A stretch of DNA of 35,204 nt from Alphaproteobacteria bacterium (GTDB lineage Bacteria > Pseudomonadota > Alphaproteobacteria > Rhizobiales > Hyphomicrobiaceae). Below are positions 1 through 8,955 of this stretch, piece by piece. The DNA lies in contig JAHJQI010000073.1 in NCBI GenBank assembly GCA_018819265.1, positions 1 through 35,204 of the forward strand, given 5' to 3'. Position numbers and translations under genes: made by a program. The notes below the pieces were generated by a model. It was not told the DNA's origin. It searched no databases and saw only the letters and a program-made list of their open reading frames with translations. The first letter of the stretch is position 1. Each line of letters opens with the position of its first letter.

Positions 1-99
1 GAAGCTCGCAAGGCGCTGCACGACGCTGCTGCACAAGCCAATTTCTACGACGAGATGGGAATCAAACCGGGGCAGATGGGGCTTGGAGAGGACTACTGA
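1..99 (+). CDS. 3' end of an unidentified protein gene (partial)
   Basis: Frame 1 is open from the first base to a TGA at 97-99 and gives 32 residues ending in KPGQMGLGEDY. The segment is charged and Ala-rich at first, with no membrane segment. The start lies outside the window. I do not recognise the family, and 32 residues are too few to assign a function. It ends about 140 bp before the converging end of recQ, so the two genes face each other tail to tail. The reading frame itself is only moderately supported. Confidence 0.4.
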   Translation, partial: EARKALHDAAAQANFYDEMGIKPGQMGLGEDY

Positions 100-235
100 T
101 GTAACTGCCAACGACCGGACGGAGAAAATGGCTCTCCACTAAATCCGGGGAGGTCCACTCGTGCAGGGCCGCCATCATAAACGGCTCAATCATTGCCTCC
201 ATGTCCAGTGACGGCGCCAACCGGTCACCGCCCCT

Positions 236-2494
236 CTAACCCAGCTCCGCCAGGACACACTTCAGCAACCCATAGTCGAAGCGGCCGTCGAGGGCGGCGT
301 GGGCCGGGCCGAGCTTGCCGGATTCAAGGGTTTCGCAGGCCTCGAATGCGCCGTGGATCGCGTCGAGGTCTTCGGGCTCCAGAAGCAGAACGTCGTCGCA
401 TGTCAGGAGGCCCGCCTCGATGGCTTCGGCGAAATGGCCGTAGATCGTCGCCACCTGGATGTCGCGCCTCGCAGCGATCGTCTCGGCATCGTGGCCTTCG
501 AGGTGCAGGCTGAGCGTCGCGTTGATCGTCGCCGATAGCTGGTTGTCGAGCAGCGGGTGCTTCGGCTTGCCGCCGATCACACCCAGTAGCTCGTCGCCGT
601 AACGCTTGATCTTGACCGTGCCGAGCCCGTTTATGTCGGCGAGCGCCATCTTGGTGGCGGGGCGTTTCTCGGCCAGTTCGAGTAGCGTCTTGTCATGGCA
701 GATGACGTAGGGCGGCACCTTGGCCTCGGCCGCCAGCCGGGCGCGCAGTTGCTTCAACGCTTCGTAGAGCGCCGCGTTCTGCGCCGGCACGGGCGCCGCC
801 TTGCTGCGCCCGCCCTTTTCCCCGCGCTTTCCGGATCGTGAACCGCTCGCCGTCGCCGGCTTGAACTCGCGCATCCGGAAGGTCGTCTCGCCGCGCAGCA
901 ACGGCCGTGCCGACTCGGTCAGTTGCAACGTCCCGTAGCCGTCGCTGTCACCGACGAGAAAACCGGCCGCGACGAGTTGCTGGTAAAGGTTGCGCCAGGC
1001 GGCGGGATGGAGGTCCTTGCCGATGCCGAACACGGCGAGCCTGTCATGGCCGTTGGAGATGGCGCGGTCGTTTTCCTTTCCCGTCAGAACGTCGACGAGG
1101 TAACCGACGCCGTAGCGTTGACCCGTGCGGTAGACCGCCGACAGCGCCTTCTGCGCGGCCACGGTGCCATCGACCGTCGTCGGCGGATCCAGGCAGTTGT
1201 CGCAATTGCCGCACGGCTCGGCCAAGGTCTCGCTGAAGTAGGCAAGAAGCGGCTGCCGCCGGCAGCCGACCATTTCGGCAAGCCCGATCAGCGCATCGAG
1301 TTTCTGGCGCTGCACGCGCTTGTGGATTTCCGAACCTTCGCCCGCCTCGATCCACTGGCGCTGCTGGATGATGTCCTGCAGGCCGTACGCCATCCAGGCG
1401 TCCGCAGGTTCGCCGTCACGTCCCGCGCGCCCCGTTTCCTGGTAATAGGCCTCGACCGATTTCGGCAGGTTTAGGTGGGCGACAAAGCGAACGTCAGGTT
1501 TGTCGATCCCCATCCCGAACGCGATTGTCGCGCAGATGATGACGCCGTCGTCGACTAGAAAACGCGCCTGCGTCCTGGCCCGCTGATCTGCGGGAAGCCC
1601 GGCATGATAGGGCAGCGCCGTACGCCCCTTGCGCGTCAGCCAGTCCGCCGTCTCCTCGACGCCGCGCCGCGACAGGCAATAGACGATTCCGGCATCTTCC
1701 GCGTGCTCGGCGGCGATGAACTGCCACAACTTTTCGCGTGCCGACGTGCCGCCCAGTTCGGCGATACGGTAGCGGATGTTCGGCCGGTCGAAGCTCGCGA
1801 CATAGCGCGCGGCGGTCTCCAGCCTGAGTTCGCGGACGATCTCTTCGCGCGTGCGTTCGTCCGCAGTCGCCGTCAGCGCCACCCGCGGCACGTGAGGAAA
1901 CCGCTCGGCGAGTATCCTGAGCTGCTGGTACTCGGGGCGGAAGTCATGGCCCCACTGGGAAACGCAGTGTGCTTCGTCGATGGCGAACAGCGAAATCTCG
2001 CACGCCGCCAGCAGATCGAGCATGCGTTCCTGCACCAGCCGCTCGGGCGCCACGTAAAGCAGATCGAGCGTTCCGGCACGTACGCGATCGGCGACCTCGA
2101 TCTGCTCTCGAAGGCTCAGGGTCGAATTGAGAAACGCGGCGCTGACGCCCAGTTCCTTCAGCGCATCGACCTGATCCTGCATCAGCGCGATCAGCGGCGA
2201 CACCACGATGCCGGTACCGCGCCGCACCAGCGCCGGGATCTGGTAGCACAGCGATTTGCCCCCGCCCGTCGGCATCAGCGCCAGGCAATCTTCGCCTGAC
2301 AACAACGTCCTGATGATGCCTTCCTGATGCGAGCGGAAGGCCTTGTAACCGAACACGCTCGCAAGCACGCGTTGCGCCTCCTCGAAAGAAGGTGGCGTGC
2401 CGGATCGAGAGGAATCGGAGGCGGCTATCAGCATTCGTTCGCGGTGCTCGAGGAAGGACGACTCAGTGCCACGATCCTCACCGGTGTCGATCAT
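236..2494 (-). CDS. recQ: ATP-dependent DNA helicase RecQ
   Basis: This is a 3'-5' superfamily 2 DNA helicase that unwinds branched and damaged DNA in recombination repair in the cytoplasm. The 752-residue product has Walker A MPTGGGKS (about 74-81), the DEAH box followed by [13 protein letters not shown], and motif VI in [12 protein letters not shown]. The Cys-rich zinc site CGNCDNC comes next, then the RecQ-C-terminal winged helix and an HRDC domain ([20 protein letters not shown] onward). It is longer than the 610-residue E. coli enzyme. The extra C-terminus (from about [20 protein letters not shown]) looks like the helix-turn-helix tail found in some RecQ proteins. An alternative ATG at 2434 would remove 20 residues; neither start has a good ribosome binding site. 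It is transcribed alone. Confidence 0.96.
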   Translation of the reverse strand: MIDTGEDRGTESSFLEHRERMLIAASDSSRSGTPPSFEEAQRVLASVFGYKAFRSHQEGIIRTLLSGEDCLALMPTGGGKSLCYQIPALVRRGTGIVVSPLIALMQDQVDALKELGVSAAFLNSTLSLREQIEVADRVRAGTLDLLYVAPERLVQERMLDLLAACEISLFAIDEAHCVSQWGHDFRPEYQQLRILAERFPHVPRVALTATADERTREEIVRELRLETAARYVASFDRPNIRYRIAELGGTSAREKLWQFIAAEHAEDAGIVYCLSRRGVEETADWLTRKGRTALPYHAGLPADQRARTQARFLVDDGVIICATIAFGMGIDKPDVRFVAHLNLPKSVEAYYQETGRAGRDGEPADAWMAYGLQDIIQQRQWIEAGEGSEIHKRVQRQKLDALIGLAEMVGCRRQPLLAYFSETLAEPCGNCDNCLDPPTTVDGTVAAQKALSAVYRTGQRYGVGYLVDVLTGKENDRAISNGHDRLAVFGIGKDLHPAAWRNLYQQLVAAGFLVGDSDGYGTLQLTESARPLLRGETTFRMREFKPATASGSRSGKRGEKGGRSKAAPVPAQNAALYEALKQLRARLAAEAKVPPYVICHDKTLLELAEKRPATKMALADINGLGTVKIKRYGDELLGVIGGKPKHPLLDNQLSATINATLSLHLEGHDAETIAARRDIQVATIYGHFAEAIEAGLLTCDDVLLLEPEDLDAIHGAFEACETLESGKLGPAHAALDGRFDYGLLKCVLAELG

Positions 2495-2897
2495 GGGCTC
2501 AAGGCGCGCCGTTCAATTAGACGGGGACAAGATTGTCATTGCCAGACAATAAGCCACTGCTGCCCAGCCGTCTCGAGCGTGGCGATACTCCGGTACTGGC
2601 GATCGCCGCCACGACGATTTCACGGCCCGAACACGTCGCCCTGACGGCTGCTCGCCAGAGCGTCGCCGGGCTCCTATCCATTCAGTACCGGTTCATATCG
2701 CTCTTGCTAGTTTGGCAGCATGAAGTGATGCTTTTTCGCATTCCGCCACGGAAAACAATGCACCATCGGAACGCTTTCTCAGGTCTCAAGCGGCGTTAGG
2801 TGGATAAAGTGGCGGGCACGGACACCCGTTCCGCAATAAATGGGGGGCTCGAATGGCCGGCAGTCGCCAGCCAGAGCCGAGGAAGGAGAAAACTACG
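2495..2897. other. intergenic region between divergent recQ and the small secreted protein
   Basis: No convincing gene is seen. Short open frames occur on both strands, but none has both a good ribosome binding site and protein-like composition. The region must hold the divergent promoters of recQ and of the small secreted protein. I could not identify -35/-10 elements with confidence. The segment around 2690-2760 is more AT-rich than the flanks. Confidence 0.4.
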
Positions 2898-3176
2898 GTG
2901 CACTCGACACGCAAAGCTCTTATCGCAGCAGCAGCCGTTGCCGCCCAGTTCGGCCTCGTCGCTACAGCCCACGCGCAGACGACCTGTCAGTGGTATGCGG
3001 CAACCGCCCTCAAGCAGCAGCAGGATAACGAGCGCCTGAAATGCGGCTTCGAAGGCGTGGCCTGGCATGCCGACCTCGGGCGTCACCTGCAATGGTGCAA
3101 GGGCGTCTCGCCCGACGAATGGAAAGCCGCCGCCCAGGAACGCGAAAAGCAGCTCGCCCAGTGCGCCAAGCGCTAG
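2898..3176 (+). CDS. small secreted protein with four cysteines, unknown function
   Basis: I chose the GTG at 2898 because AAGGAG (2883-2888) lies 9 bases upstream and because translation then begins directly with a signal peptide. A longer frame from an ATG at 2853 lacks such a site. The 92-residue product has basic residues (HSTRK), a hydrophobic core (ALIAAAAVAAQFGLVATA) and an AHA-Q cleavage site, so it should be exported by Sec. The mature part is about 65 residues, helical and charged. It has four cysteines (in TTCQW, LKCGF, QWCKG, AQCAK), enough for two disulfide bonds in the periplasm. I do not recognise a named family. It is a single-gene unit followed by a strong terminator. Confidence 0.72.
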   Translation: MHSTRKALIAAAAVAAQFGLVATAHAQTTCQWYAATALKQQQDNERLKCGFEGVAWHADLGRHLQWCKGVSPDEWKAAAQEREKQLAQCAKR

Positions 3177-3233
3177 ATCCTGGTTCCTAATTCGGCCGCT
3201 TCACCGTTGCCTCCTCAACGAAGCAGCCGACCT

Positions 3234-3279
3234 CCCCCGCGCTCATGGGCCTCGCCCAGGGCCGGGGGTTTTGTTTTTT
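3234..3279 (+). terminator. intrinsic terminator after the small secreted protein
   Basis: CCCCCG at 3234-3239 pairs with CGGGGG at 3263-3268 and is followed directly by TTTTGTTTTTT (3269-3279). It lies about 57 bp after the stop at 3176 and separates this gene from the RTX unit. Confidence 0.8.
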
Positions 3280-3526
3280 AGTGGGTCCTCACCCTTTCCC
3301 ATTCGACAGCCGCAAACCTATTGCACTCTTAACGTGCACAAGTCTTTTTCCAAAAATGTTACCTAGGGCACAGCAGACGATCAGCAATTTTGCACATTGA
3401 GGAGCCGGCACGTGACACCCGGAAACACCGGAAATGTCGGTCGCCGGCAGCGAGGTTGGGCTAATTGCCCGACATCAGCATTGCTACGAAAATATTTTAC
3501 TTTTCAACTGCCTGGAGGAATTAACC

Positions 3527-4645
3527 ATGGCACTCGTACAAGGCAATAATCTCAATAACGTTCTATTCGGAACCAACGGAATCGACCAGATTTTCGGTCT
3601 CGGCGGCAACGACACACTCAGCGGACTGGCCGGTAACGACTTCATGAATGGCGGTGCCGGCATCGATATCATGAACGGCGGCGGCGGCAATGACCGAATG
3701 CTCGGCGGCGGCGGCAACGACGTCATGCGGGGCAATGCCGGAAACGACCGAATGCTCGGCCAGGGCGGCAGGGACAACATGTTCGGCCAGGGCGGCAACG
3801 ACAACATGAACGGCGGTGGCGGCAACGACACGATGAATGGTGCCGCCGGCAACGACATCATGACGGCTGCCACCGGCAACGACACCATGAACGGCGGCGG
3901 TGGCAACGACACCCTGATCGGCGTTGCCGGCGCCAACACCATGCTGGGCGGCGGCGGCAACGATACATTCCGACCCGGCGTCGGCGCCGACACGATGAAC
4001 GGCGGCAGCGGCATCGATACCGTCAATTACACTAGCGCAGGTTCGGGCGTGAACTTGACCCTAGACGTCGGCGTAGGCACTGGCGGAGCCGCAGGAGATA
4101 CCGCGGTCGGCATCGAGAATATCATCGGCTCGACATTCGGTGACGGATTGGCCGGGAACACCGGCGCCAACACGATGAGCGGCGGAGCCGGAGAAGATCT
4201 TCTGTTCGGCGACGAGGGTAACGACATCCTGAACGGCGGAGCCCAGGACGATTCGCTGAAAGGCGGCGGCGGCGTCGACACACAGACCGGCGGCGGCGGC
4301 AGCGACACCTTCGCCTATCTGGATTATGTCATGGATGTCGATGCAGACAGCGGCGTCGGTGAAGGTAACCGCGATGTCGTCACCGATTTCACCCAACTCG
4401 TCGACCTTATCGGTCTTAGTGACATCGATTCGAATCTCGGCGTGGCCCTGAACCAAGCGTTCGACTTTATCGGGAATGCGGCTTTCGATGGGTTAGGCAA
4501 CGGCCAGGTGCGGTTCGAAATCGATGCCGCCAACAACCGCACGATCATCCAGATCGACCGCCAGAATGATGGCGACCAGCTTGCCGACTTCGAAATCGAG
4601 CTGACCGGCCAGCACCTCCTCACCGCGGCGGATTTCGTCCTGTGA
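3527..4645 (+). CDS. methionine-rich RTX calcium-binding protein, probable type I secretion substrate
   Basis: The ATG at 3527 is preceded by GGAGG (3514-3518) at 8-base spacing; a longer frame from 3434 lacks a good site. The 372-residue product has no signal peptide. Residues about 17-169 are 17 back-to-back nonapeptides of the GGxGNDxMx type, and about 203-265 hold six or seven more. Such repeats form Ca2+-binding parallel beta-rolls outside the cell. Residues about 266-372 (DVVTDFTQLVDLIGLSD, ending LTAADFVL) resemble the uncleaved C-terminal type I secretion module of serralysin-like proteins. Oddities are Met in 13 repeats at the position normally Leu/Ile/Val/Phe, a single lysine (K245) and no cysteine. 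There is no protease, lipase or pore-forming domain. No ABC exporter, membrane fusion protein or TolC gene lies in the window. The role is unknown. A HlyC-like gene follows. Confidence 0.9.
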   Translation: MALVQGNNLNNVLFGTNGIDQIFGLGGNDTLSGLAGNDFMNGGAGIDIMNGGGGNDRMLGGGGNDVMRGNAGNDRMLGQGGRDNMFGQGGNDNMNGGGGNDTMNGAAGNDIMTAATGNDTMNGGGGNDTLIGVAGANTMLGGGGNDTFRPGVGADTMNGGSGIDTVNYTSAGSGVNLTLDVGVGTGGAAGDTAVGIENIIGSTFGDGLAGNTGANTMSGGAGEDLLFGDEGNDILNGGAQDDSLKGGGGVDTQTGGGGSDTFAYLDYVMDVDADSGVGEGNRDVVTDFTQLVDLIGLSDIDSNLGVALNQAFDFIGNAAFDGLGNGQVRFEIDAANNRTIIQIDRQNDGDQLADFEIELTGQHLLTAADFVL

Positions 4646-4662
4646 TGTCGGCATAACCCCTT

Positions 4663-4695
4663 CCTCGGCGGACGGCTTTTCCGCCGAGGATTTTT
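4663..4695 (+). terminator. hairpin with T-tract between the RTX gene and the HlyC-like gene
   Basis: CCTCGGCGGA (4663-4672) pairs perfectly with TCCGCCGAGG (4680-4689), with a 7-base loop, followed by ATTTTT. It is a textbook intrinsic terminator 17 bases after the RTX stop. The HlyC-like gene starts only 22 bases beyond it. The hairpin probably reduces read-through so that far more RTX protein than modifying enzyme is made. Confidence 0.85.
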
Positions 4696-4717
4696 GCGGT
4701 TCGAGAAGGCCTGCACC

Positions 4718-5305
4718 ATGAACACGGAAGAAGATTTCGTTACGACTCAAGACATCGCCGCGGCGTTGAGCAACTTGACGGGCGAACCAGGCCAGGCTTC
4801 CCATGCTCAGCCAATCGAACCCCGGCAGCCGGCCAATGCAATGCCCATTGTCAAATCCGGCCGTCTTAACGACGACTTCAAGGCTCTTGGTGTCGCCACA
4901 TCGCAAATGATGGGCGACCCGAGCTTCGGCCGGCTGCGCTTCGGCCATTGGGCGCGGACACTCGCCGGCATGATCAACCGCAAGCACTACCTGATCGCGA
5001 CCGAAGGCAAAATTGTCACCGGTTTTATCGGCTGGGCGCTCACCAACGAGACGGTCGCCGAGCGCTGGCTCGAAGGCAAGGGCGAGATCAGCTACGAGGA
5101 CGCGCTTGACGGCGATTGCGTCCTCATTAATGCCTGGATTGCCAAAACGCGCGCCACCAACAAGCACCTCCTGAACGAGATCCGCCGCTTCGGCGCGGAC
5201 CGCCGGCTCGTCTATTTCAAGCGCTTCTATCCTGACGGCCGCATGCGGCCGATGCGCCTCGAAGTCACCGAATTCGTCGGCAGGCACGCGGGAAGAAACG
5301 CGTGA
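4718..5305 (+). CDS. HlyC-family toxin-activating lysine acyltransferase homologue
   Basis: The ATG at 4718 has GAGAAGG (4703-4709) upstream; a TTG at 4694 would lie inside the terminator. The 195-residue protein has a variable, probably disordered N-terminus (1-50). The core (about 53-170) resembles HlyC/RtxC-type enzymes, which transfer a fatty acyl group from acyl-ACP to lysines of RTX proteins in the cytoplasm before secretion. Family-like features are the GxxxxxMMxDP helix, IGWALTNETVAERWL (compare the SWANLSLE region of HlyC), and an INAWIAK segment matching IDWIAP. By my hand alignment the catalytic His of the SPLH motif is replaced (DPSF, Phe70) and the catalytic Asp is replaced by Asn138 or Ala139. 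A nearby GHW (His77) might substitute. The family call rests on this pattern and on the adjacent RTX gene. Confidence 0.75.
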   Translation: MNTEEDFVTTQDIAAALSNLTGEPGQASHAQPIEPRQPANAMPIVKSGRLNDDFKALGVATSQMMGDPSFGRLRFGHWARTLAGMINRKHYLIATEGKIVTGFIGWALTNETVAERWLEGKGEISYEDALDGDCVLINAWIAKTRATNKHLLNEIRRFGADRRLVYFKRFYPDGRMRPMRLEVTEFVGRHAGRNA

Positions 5306-5369
5306 CGGGACCAAGCCTTCACGCGTTCTCTTGAAATCGGTCTATTGCAGTTTCGGGAGACGAAGCCGC

Positions 5370-6733
<1,364 letters not shown>

Positions 6734-6745
6734 AGCATTATGATC

Positions 6746-6809
6746 TAGAGCAACTTTATCCGATCCAGAAATCGCCTCCGGCGATTCCGTCAGATCGGAT
6801 GTTGCTCTA
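6746..6809. repeat. nested palindromic intergenic element, copy 2
   Basis: Three nested inverted pairs are visible. TAGAGCAAC (6746-6754) pairs with GTTGCTCTA (6801-6809). ATCCGATC (6758-6765) pairs with GATCGGAT (6793-6800). AATCGCC (6770-6776) pairs with GGCGATT (6780-6786). All three are perfect, so the RNA or single strand would fold into one long hairpin. It lies 12 bp from copy 1 and shares the AGAGC...GCTCT outer ends. Confidence 0.7.
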
Positions 6810-7030
6810 CCGCTGGTCAAGCTGGGCCGCAACCAGATCCTTGGTCGGCGGTCCTGCGACCCGTCAGCCACACTCCTGCTGCCACTTCGAACGGGACGGC
6901 GAAAGACCCGAGCCTGCCACATTCCCGACCTTGCCGCGCCACACCCTCAGTCTTTCGTTGCAGGGTCAGGAGGATTCGCCGGAAGCGAATGCCATGACAA
7001 GGAATACCGATGCATGAGGAGGGTAGTGCA

Positions 7031-7387
7031 ATGGACACGGGAATACTCGGTGATCCTCGCCGGTTTGGTCTCGATATCCTGGTCGGGCTGGCAATTTATT
7101 CCCTGCTCGCCGTGCTTCTGCTTGACGGTCAGGCGCCCCGCAACCTGCCCGAAGTCGGCCAGGTCCTTTCGATCAACGCCAATGCCGCAGATTATTACGC
7201 CAACAGCCCATTGGCCGTGGCGTCAGCGACGGCACCGCAGGACGATGCAAAGCCGTTCCGTTTCACCCATGGCTGGACTGCCCTGTGCGTCATGGCGAGC
7301 GTCTTTGCCATGCTCTACGCGTTCAATCTGGCGCTGTTTCGCCGGTTGTCGCAAGGGCAGGCCCTCGTGCGCCGGCGCCGGTTATAA
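7031..7387 (+). CDS. small two-helix inner membrane protein, unknown function
   Basis: The ATG at 7031 is preferred over 7010 because GGAGGG (7018-7023) is placed 7 bases before it. The 118-residue product has two predicted transmembrane helices, LDILVGLAIYSLLAVLLL near the N-terminus and ALCVMASVFAMLYAFNLALF near the C-terminus. The connecting segment of about 45 residues (GQAPRNLPEVGQVLSINANA onward) is hydrophilic. The C-terminal RRRRL would be cytoplasmic by the positive-inside rule, so both ends should be inside and the loop periplasmic. I recognise no family. It heads a run of three small membrane-associated genes on the plus strand, separated by 118 and 156 bp. Confidence 0.7.
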   Translation: MDTGILGDPRRFGLDILVGLAIYSLLAVLLLDGQAPRNLPEVGQVLSINANAADYYANSPLAVASATAPQDDAKPFRFTHGWTALCVMASVFAMLYAFNLALFRRLSQGQALVRRRRL

Positions 7388-7431
7388 ACATGCTGATCGG
7401 TTCACCTTGGGATTTCGTAATGTTTGACCAT

Positions 7432-7461
7432 ATAGTGTCGGAAAGCACCCAATAGTGTTGG
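7432..7461 (+). promoter_or_regulatory. direct repeat upstream of the 7506 gene
   Basis: ATAGTGTCGG (7432-7441) and ATAGTGTTGG (7452-7461) are near-identical decamers with starts 20 bp apart, two helical turns. They lie 45-75 bp before the start codon at 7506. This spacing fits a tandem binding site for a dimeric regulator or response regulator. No regulator gene is nearby and no known consensus was recognised. Confidence 0.35.
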
Positions 7462-7505
7462 GCGATTGCGCCAGCACTGCCAAGCCAGTTTAGGAGCACC
7501 TCGTC

Positions 7506-8024
7506 ATGCCAGGGACCGAAAAGCAGACGACCGGATTACGGCTCGCGCTCGCTGCGACGGCCGCATTGGCGGCCTTGGCATCCTTGTTCATGACCGGCGA
7601 CAATCTGCTTCGCATGCAATTCGAAACGGCCTTCGAAACAAGAAACGTCGCGGCGCGCGATTTCGAACGCGGCGCGGCCAACCGCGTCCAACCTGTCGCG
7701 GCGAGCGAAGACTATTGGCTGGGCGACCTGAGCACGGCCGGGGCGACACCCGCAACCTGGAACGCGTCCCCGCAAGTCGCTATCGGTGACCGCGTCAAGC
7801 TTACGCTGAAAGGTGTCGAGCAGGTGCTGGAAATCGTCGCCGTCAAGACCGGTGCCGCCGGCATCGGCGGCGTGGCGGCAGGCAATGGATCATTCGGCAA
7901 GTCGACGCTTATCGTAACCCTGCATCCGGTTGGCGCGGCCGGCAAGCCCATTCACCTGCTGCTCGATGGCGAGGAAGAACTGCTCGGCTTCGTGCGCCAG
8001 TCCGACCGTCCCCACGAACTCTGA
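7506..8024 (+). CDS. membrane-anchored protein with a periplasmic domain, unknown function
   Basis: TTTAGGAGC (7488-7496) precedes the ATG at 7506. The 172-residue protein has a short basic N-terminus and one hydrophobic helix (LRLALAATAALAALASLFM), which could act as signal anchor or uncleaved signal peptide. The rest would be periplasmic. It is beta-rich by appearance (IGDRVKLTLKGVEQVLEIVA, KSTLIVTLHPVG, PIHLLLDGEEELLGFV), with a Gly/Ala-rich linker (GAAGIGGVAAGNGSFG). It has no cysteine and no motif I recognise. The single-helix anchor plus small beta domain loosely recalls GspC-like or barrel-sandwich proteins, but I would not assign it. Confidence 0.72.
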   Translation: MPGTEKQTTGLRLALAATAALAALASLFMTGDNLLRMQFETAFETRNVAARDFERGAANRVQPVAASEDYWLGDLSTAGATPATWNASPQVAIGDRVKLTLKGVEQVLEIVAVKTGAAGIGGVAAGNGSFGKSTLIVTLHPVGAAGKPIHLLLDGEEELLGFVRQSDRPHEL

Positions 8025-8180
8025 TGGCGCAATTGCTGCCCAGCGCGGCTACACGCCACTTTTGCCGGTTGCCGTGATGAGAACGGCCGCTGTCGCTGGA
8101 CAGGGGCGCCTGCGTCGGATAAATCCGGCAAAGCCCGCCATCAAACCGAGGGCGATCGAGCGTAGCTTTGAGGAGTGGCC

Positions 8181-8360
8181 ATGCGTCTCAACCCACCGAC
8201 CATCGTCATATTCCTGATTTCCTTTATCCTCGCCGTTCTCGCCTTGATCAGCCAGATGGGTTTCATCCCGGTCCCGCGCTACATTCCGCATCAGAATTTC
8301 TGGCTGGCCATGACGGCCTACCTGACATTGATGGTCGGCAATCTGGTCCGCGGGCTATAG
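8181..8360 (+). CDS. small conserved-type membrane protein, two helices
   Basis: AGGAG (8171-8175) sits 5 bases before the ATG at 8181. An upstream in-frame GTG at 8175 overlaps the ribosome binding site and is unlikely. The 59-residue product is almost entirely two transmembrane helices, TIVIFLISFILAVLALISQM and FWLAMTAYLTLMVGNLV, joined by a short proline-containing loop (GFIPVPRYIPHQN). Small proteins with this pattern are frequent in Rhizobiales genomes and have no known function. The last 6 bases overlap the end of the minus-strand gene that follows. Confidence 0.7.
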   Translation: MRLNPPTIVIFLISFILAVLALISQMGFIPVPRYIPHQNFWLAMTAYLTLMVGNLVRGL

Positions 8361-8879
8361 AGCGGTTCTGGGGCGCACCAATAGCGCGTCTGCCGCAATG
8401 TCGTCGTGGGAGCGGTATTCACCGAGCCCAATGGCATCGAACTCGTCGGCGAATTGCGTTCCCTCGGTTTTGACGCCAAGCCCGCGCAACGCGGCGTTGA
8501 TCGGCCAAAGCGAGCGCGGACGGCGTGCCGCCGTCAGAGCCATTGTCAAAGGGCCGAGCACAAGGCGACCGTCCTTCCACAGCACCGCGCTTTGTTCGCC
8601 GGCACCGCCGAAATAAGCCGTTTCGAGATAAGCGACCGCCGCCCCCTGCGAGGCGCGGGCTGCAAACGCCATGTCGCCGGTGGAAATCCGCGGACCATCG
8701 TCCAGCCAATCGCCGGTCCCTGAAAGTCGGTGCAGATCGTCCTGCAGATCGTCATCGAGAGGCACGACAAACATGCTGCCTGCCGGCCTCAATGCATAGA
8801 TCCGCGCATACCGCGATGCCTGTTCGAAGACCCGCATCGTCATCAGCGGTCCAGCAAACAGCCTCAACGCATGGGCCAT
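8355..8879 (-). CDS. hypothetical cytoplasmic protein
   Basis: The 174-residue product starts at 8879, with AAGGGGG upstream at 8-base spacing. It has no signal peptide or membrane segment. It is mixed alpha/beta and rich in Ala, Arg and Asp, with no recognisable catalytic motif. The segments ARIYALRPAGSMFVVPLDDD and PRSLWPINAALRGLGV look like ordinary globular sequence. I cannot assign a family. It converges with the 59-residue membrane protein gene, overlapping by 6 bases. Confidence 0.65.
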   Translation of the reverse strand: MAHALRLFAGPLMTMRVFEQASRYARIYALRPAGSMFVVPLDDDLQDDLHRLSGTGDWLDDGPRISTGDMAFAARASQGAAVAYLETAYFGGAGEQSAVLWKDGRLVLGPLTMALTAARRPRSLWPINAALRGLGVKTEGTQFADEFDAIGLGEYRSHDDIAADALLVRPRTAL

Positions 8880-8955
8880 CCGGCGCCCCCTTCACAAGCA
8901 GCCGCAACACGGCCGGAAATGACCAGTTCGCCGCCGCGAAACCTCGGCGCTAAGC

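Noticed and set aside
62..202. Minus-strand open frame of 46 codons starting MEAMIEPFMMAALHEW
   Set aside because: It overlaps the plus-strand tail at 1-99, lacks a clear ribosome binding site and matches nothing I recognise. It cannot be separated from chance.
2533..2799. Plus-strand frame of 88 codons upstream of the small secreted protein
   Set aside because: No ribosome binding site and no protein-like pattern; probably intergenic.
3484..4026. Long minus-strand frame rich in Ser/Leu/Pro repeats opposite the RTX gene
   Set aside because: It is the mirror of the repetitive RTX codons (SLPPPPF pattern) and has no ribosome binding site.
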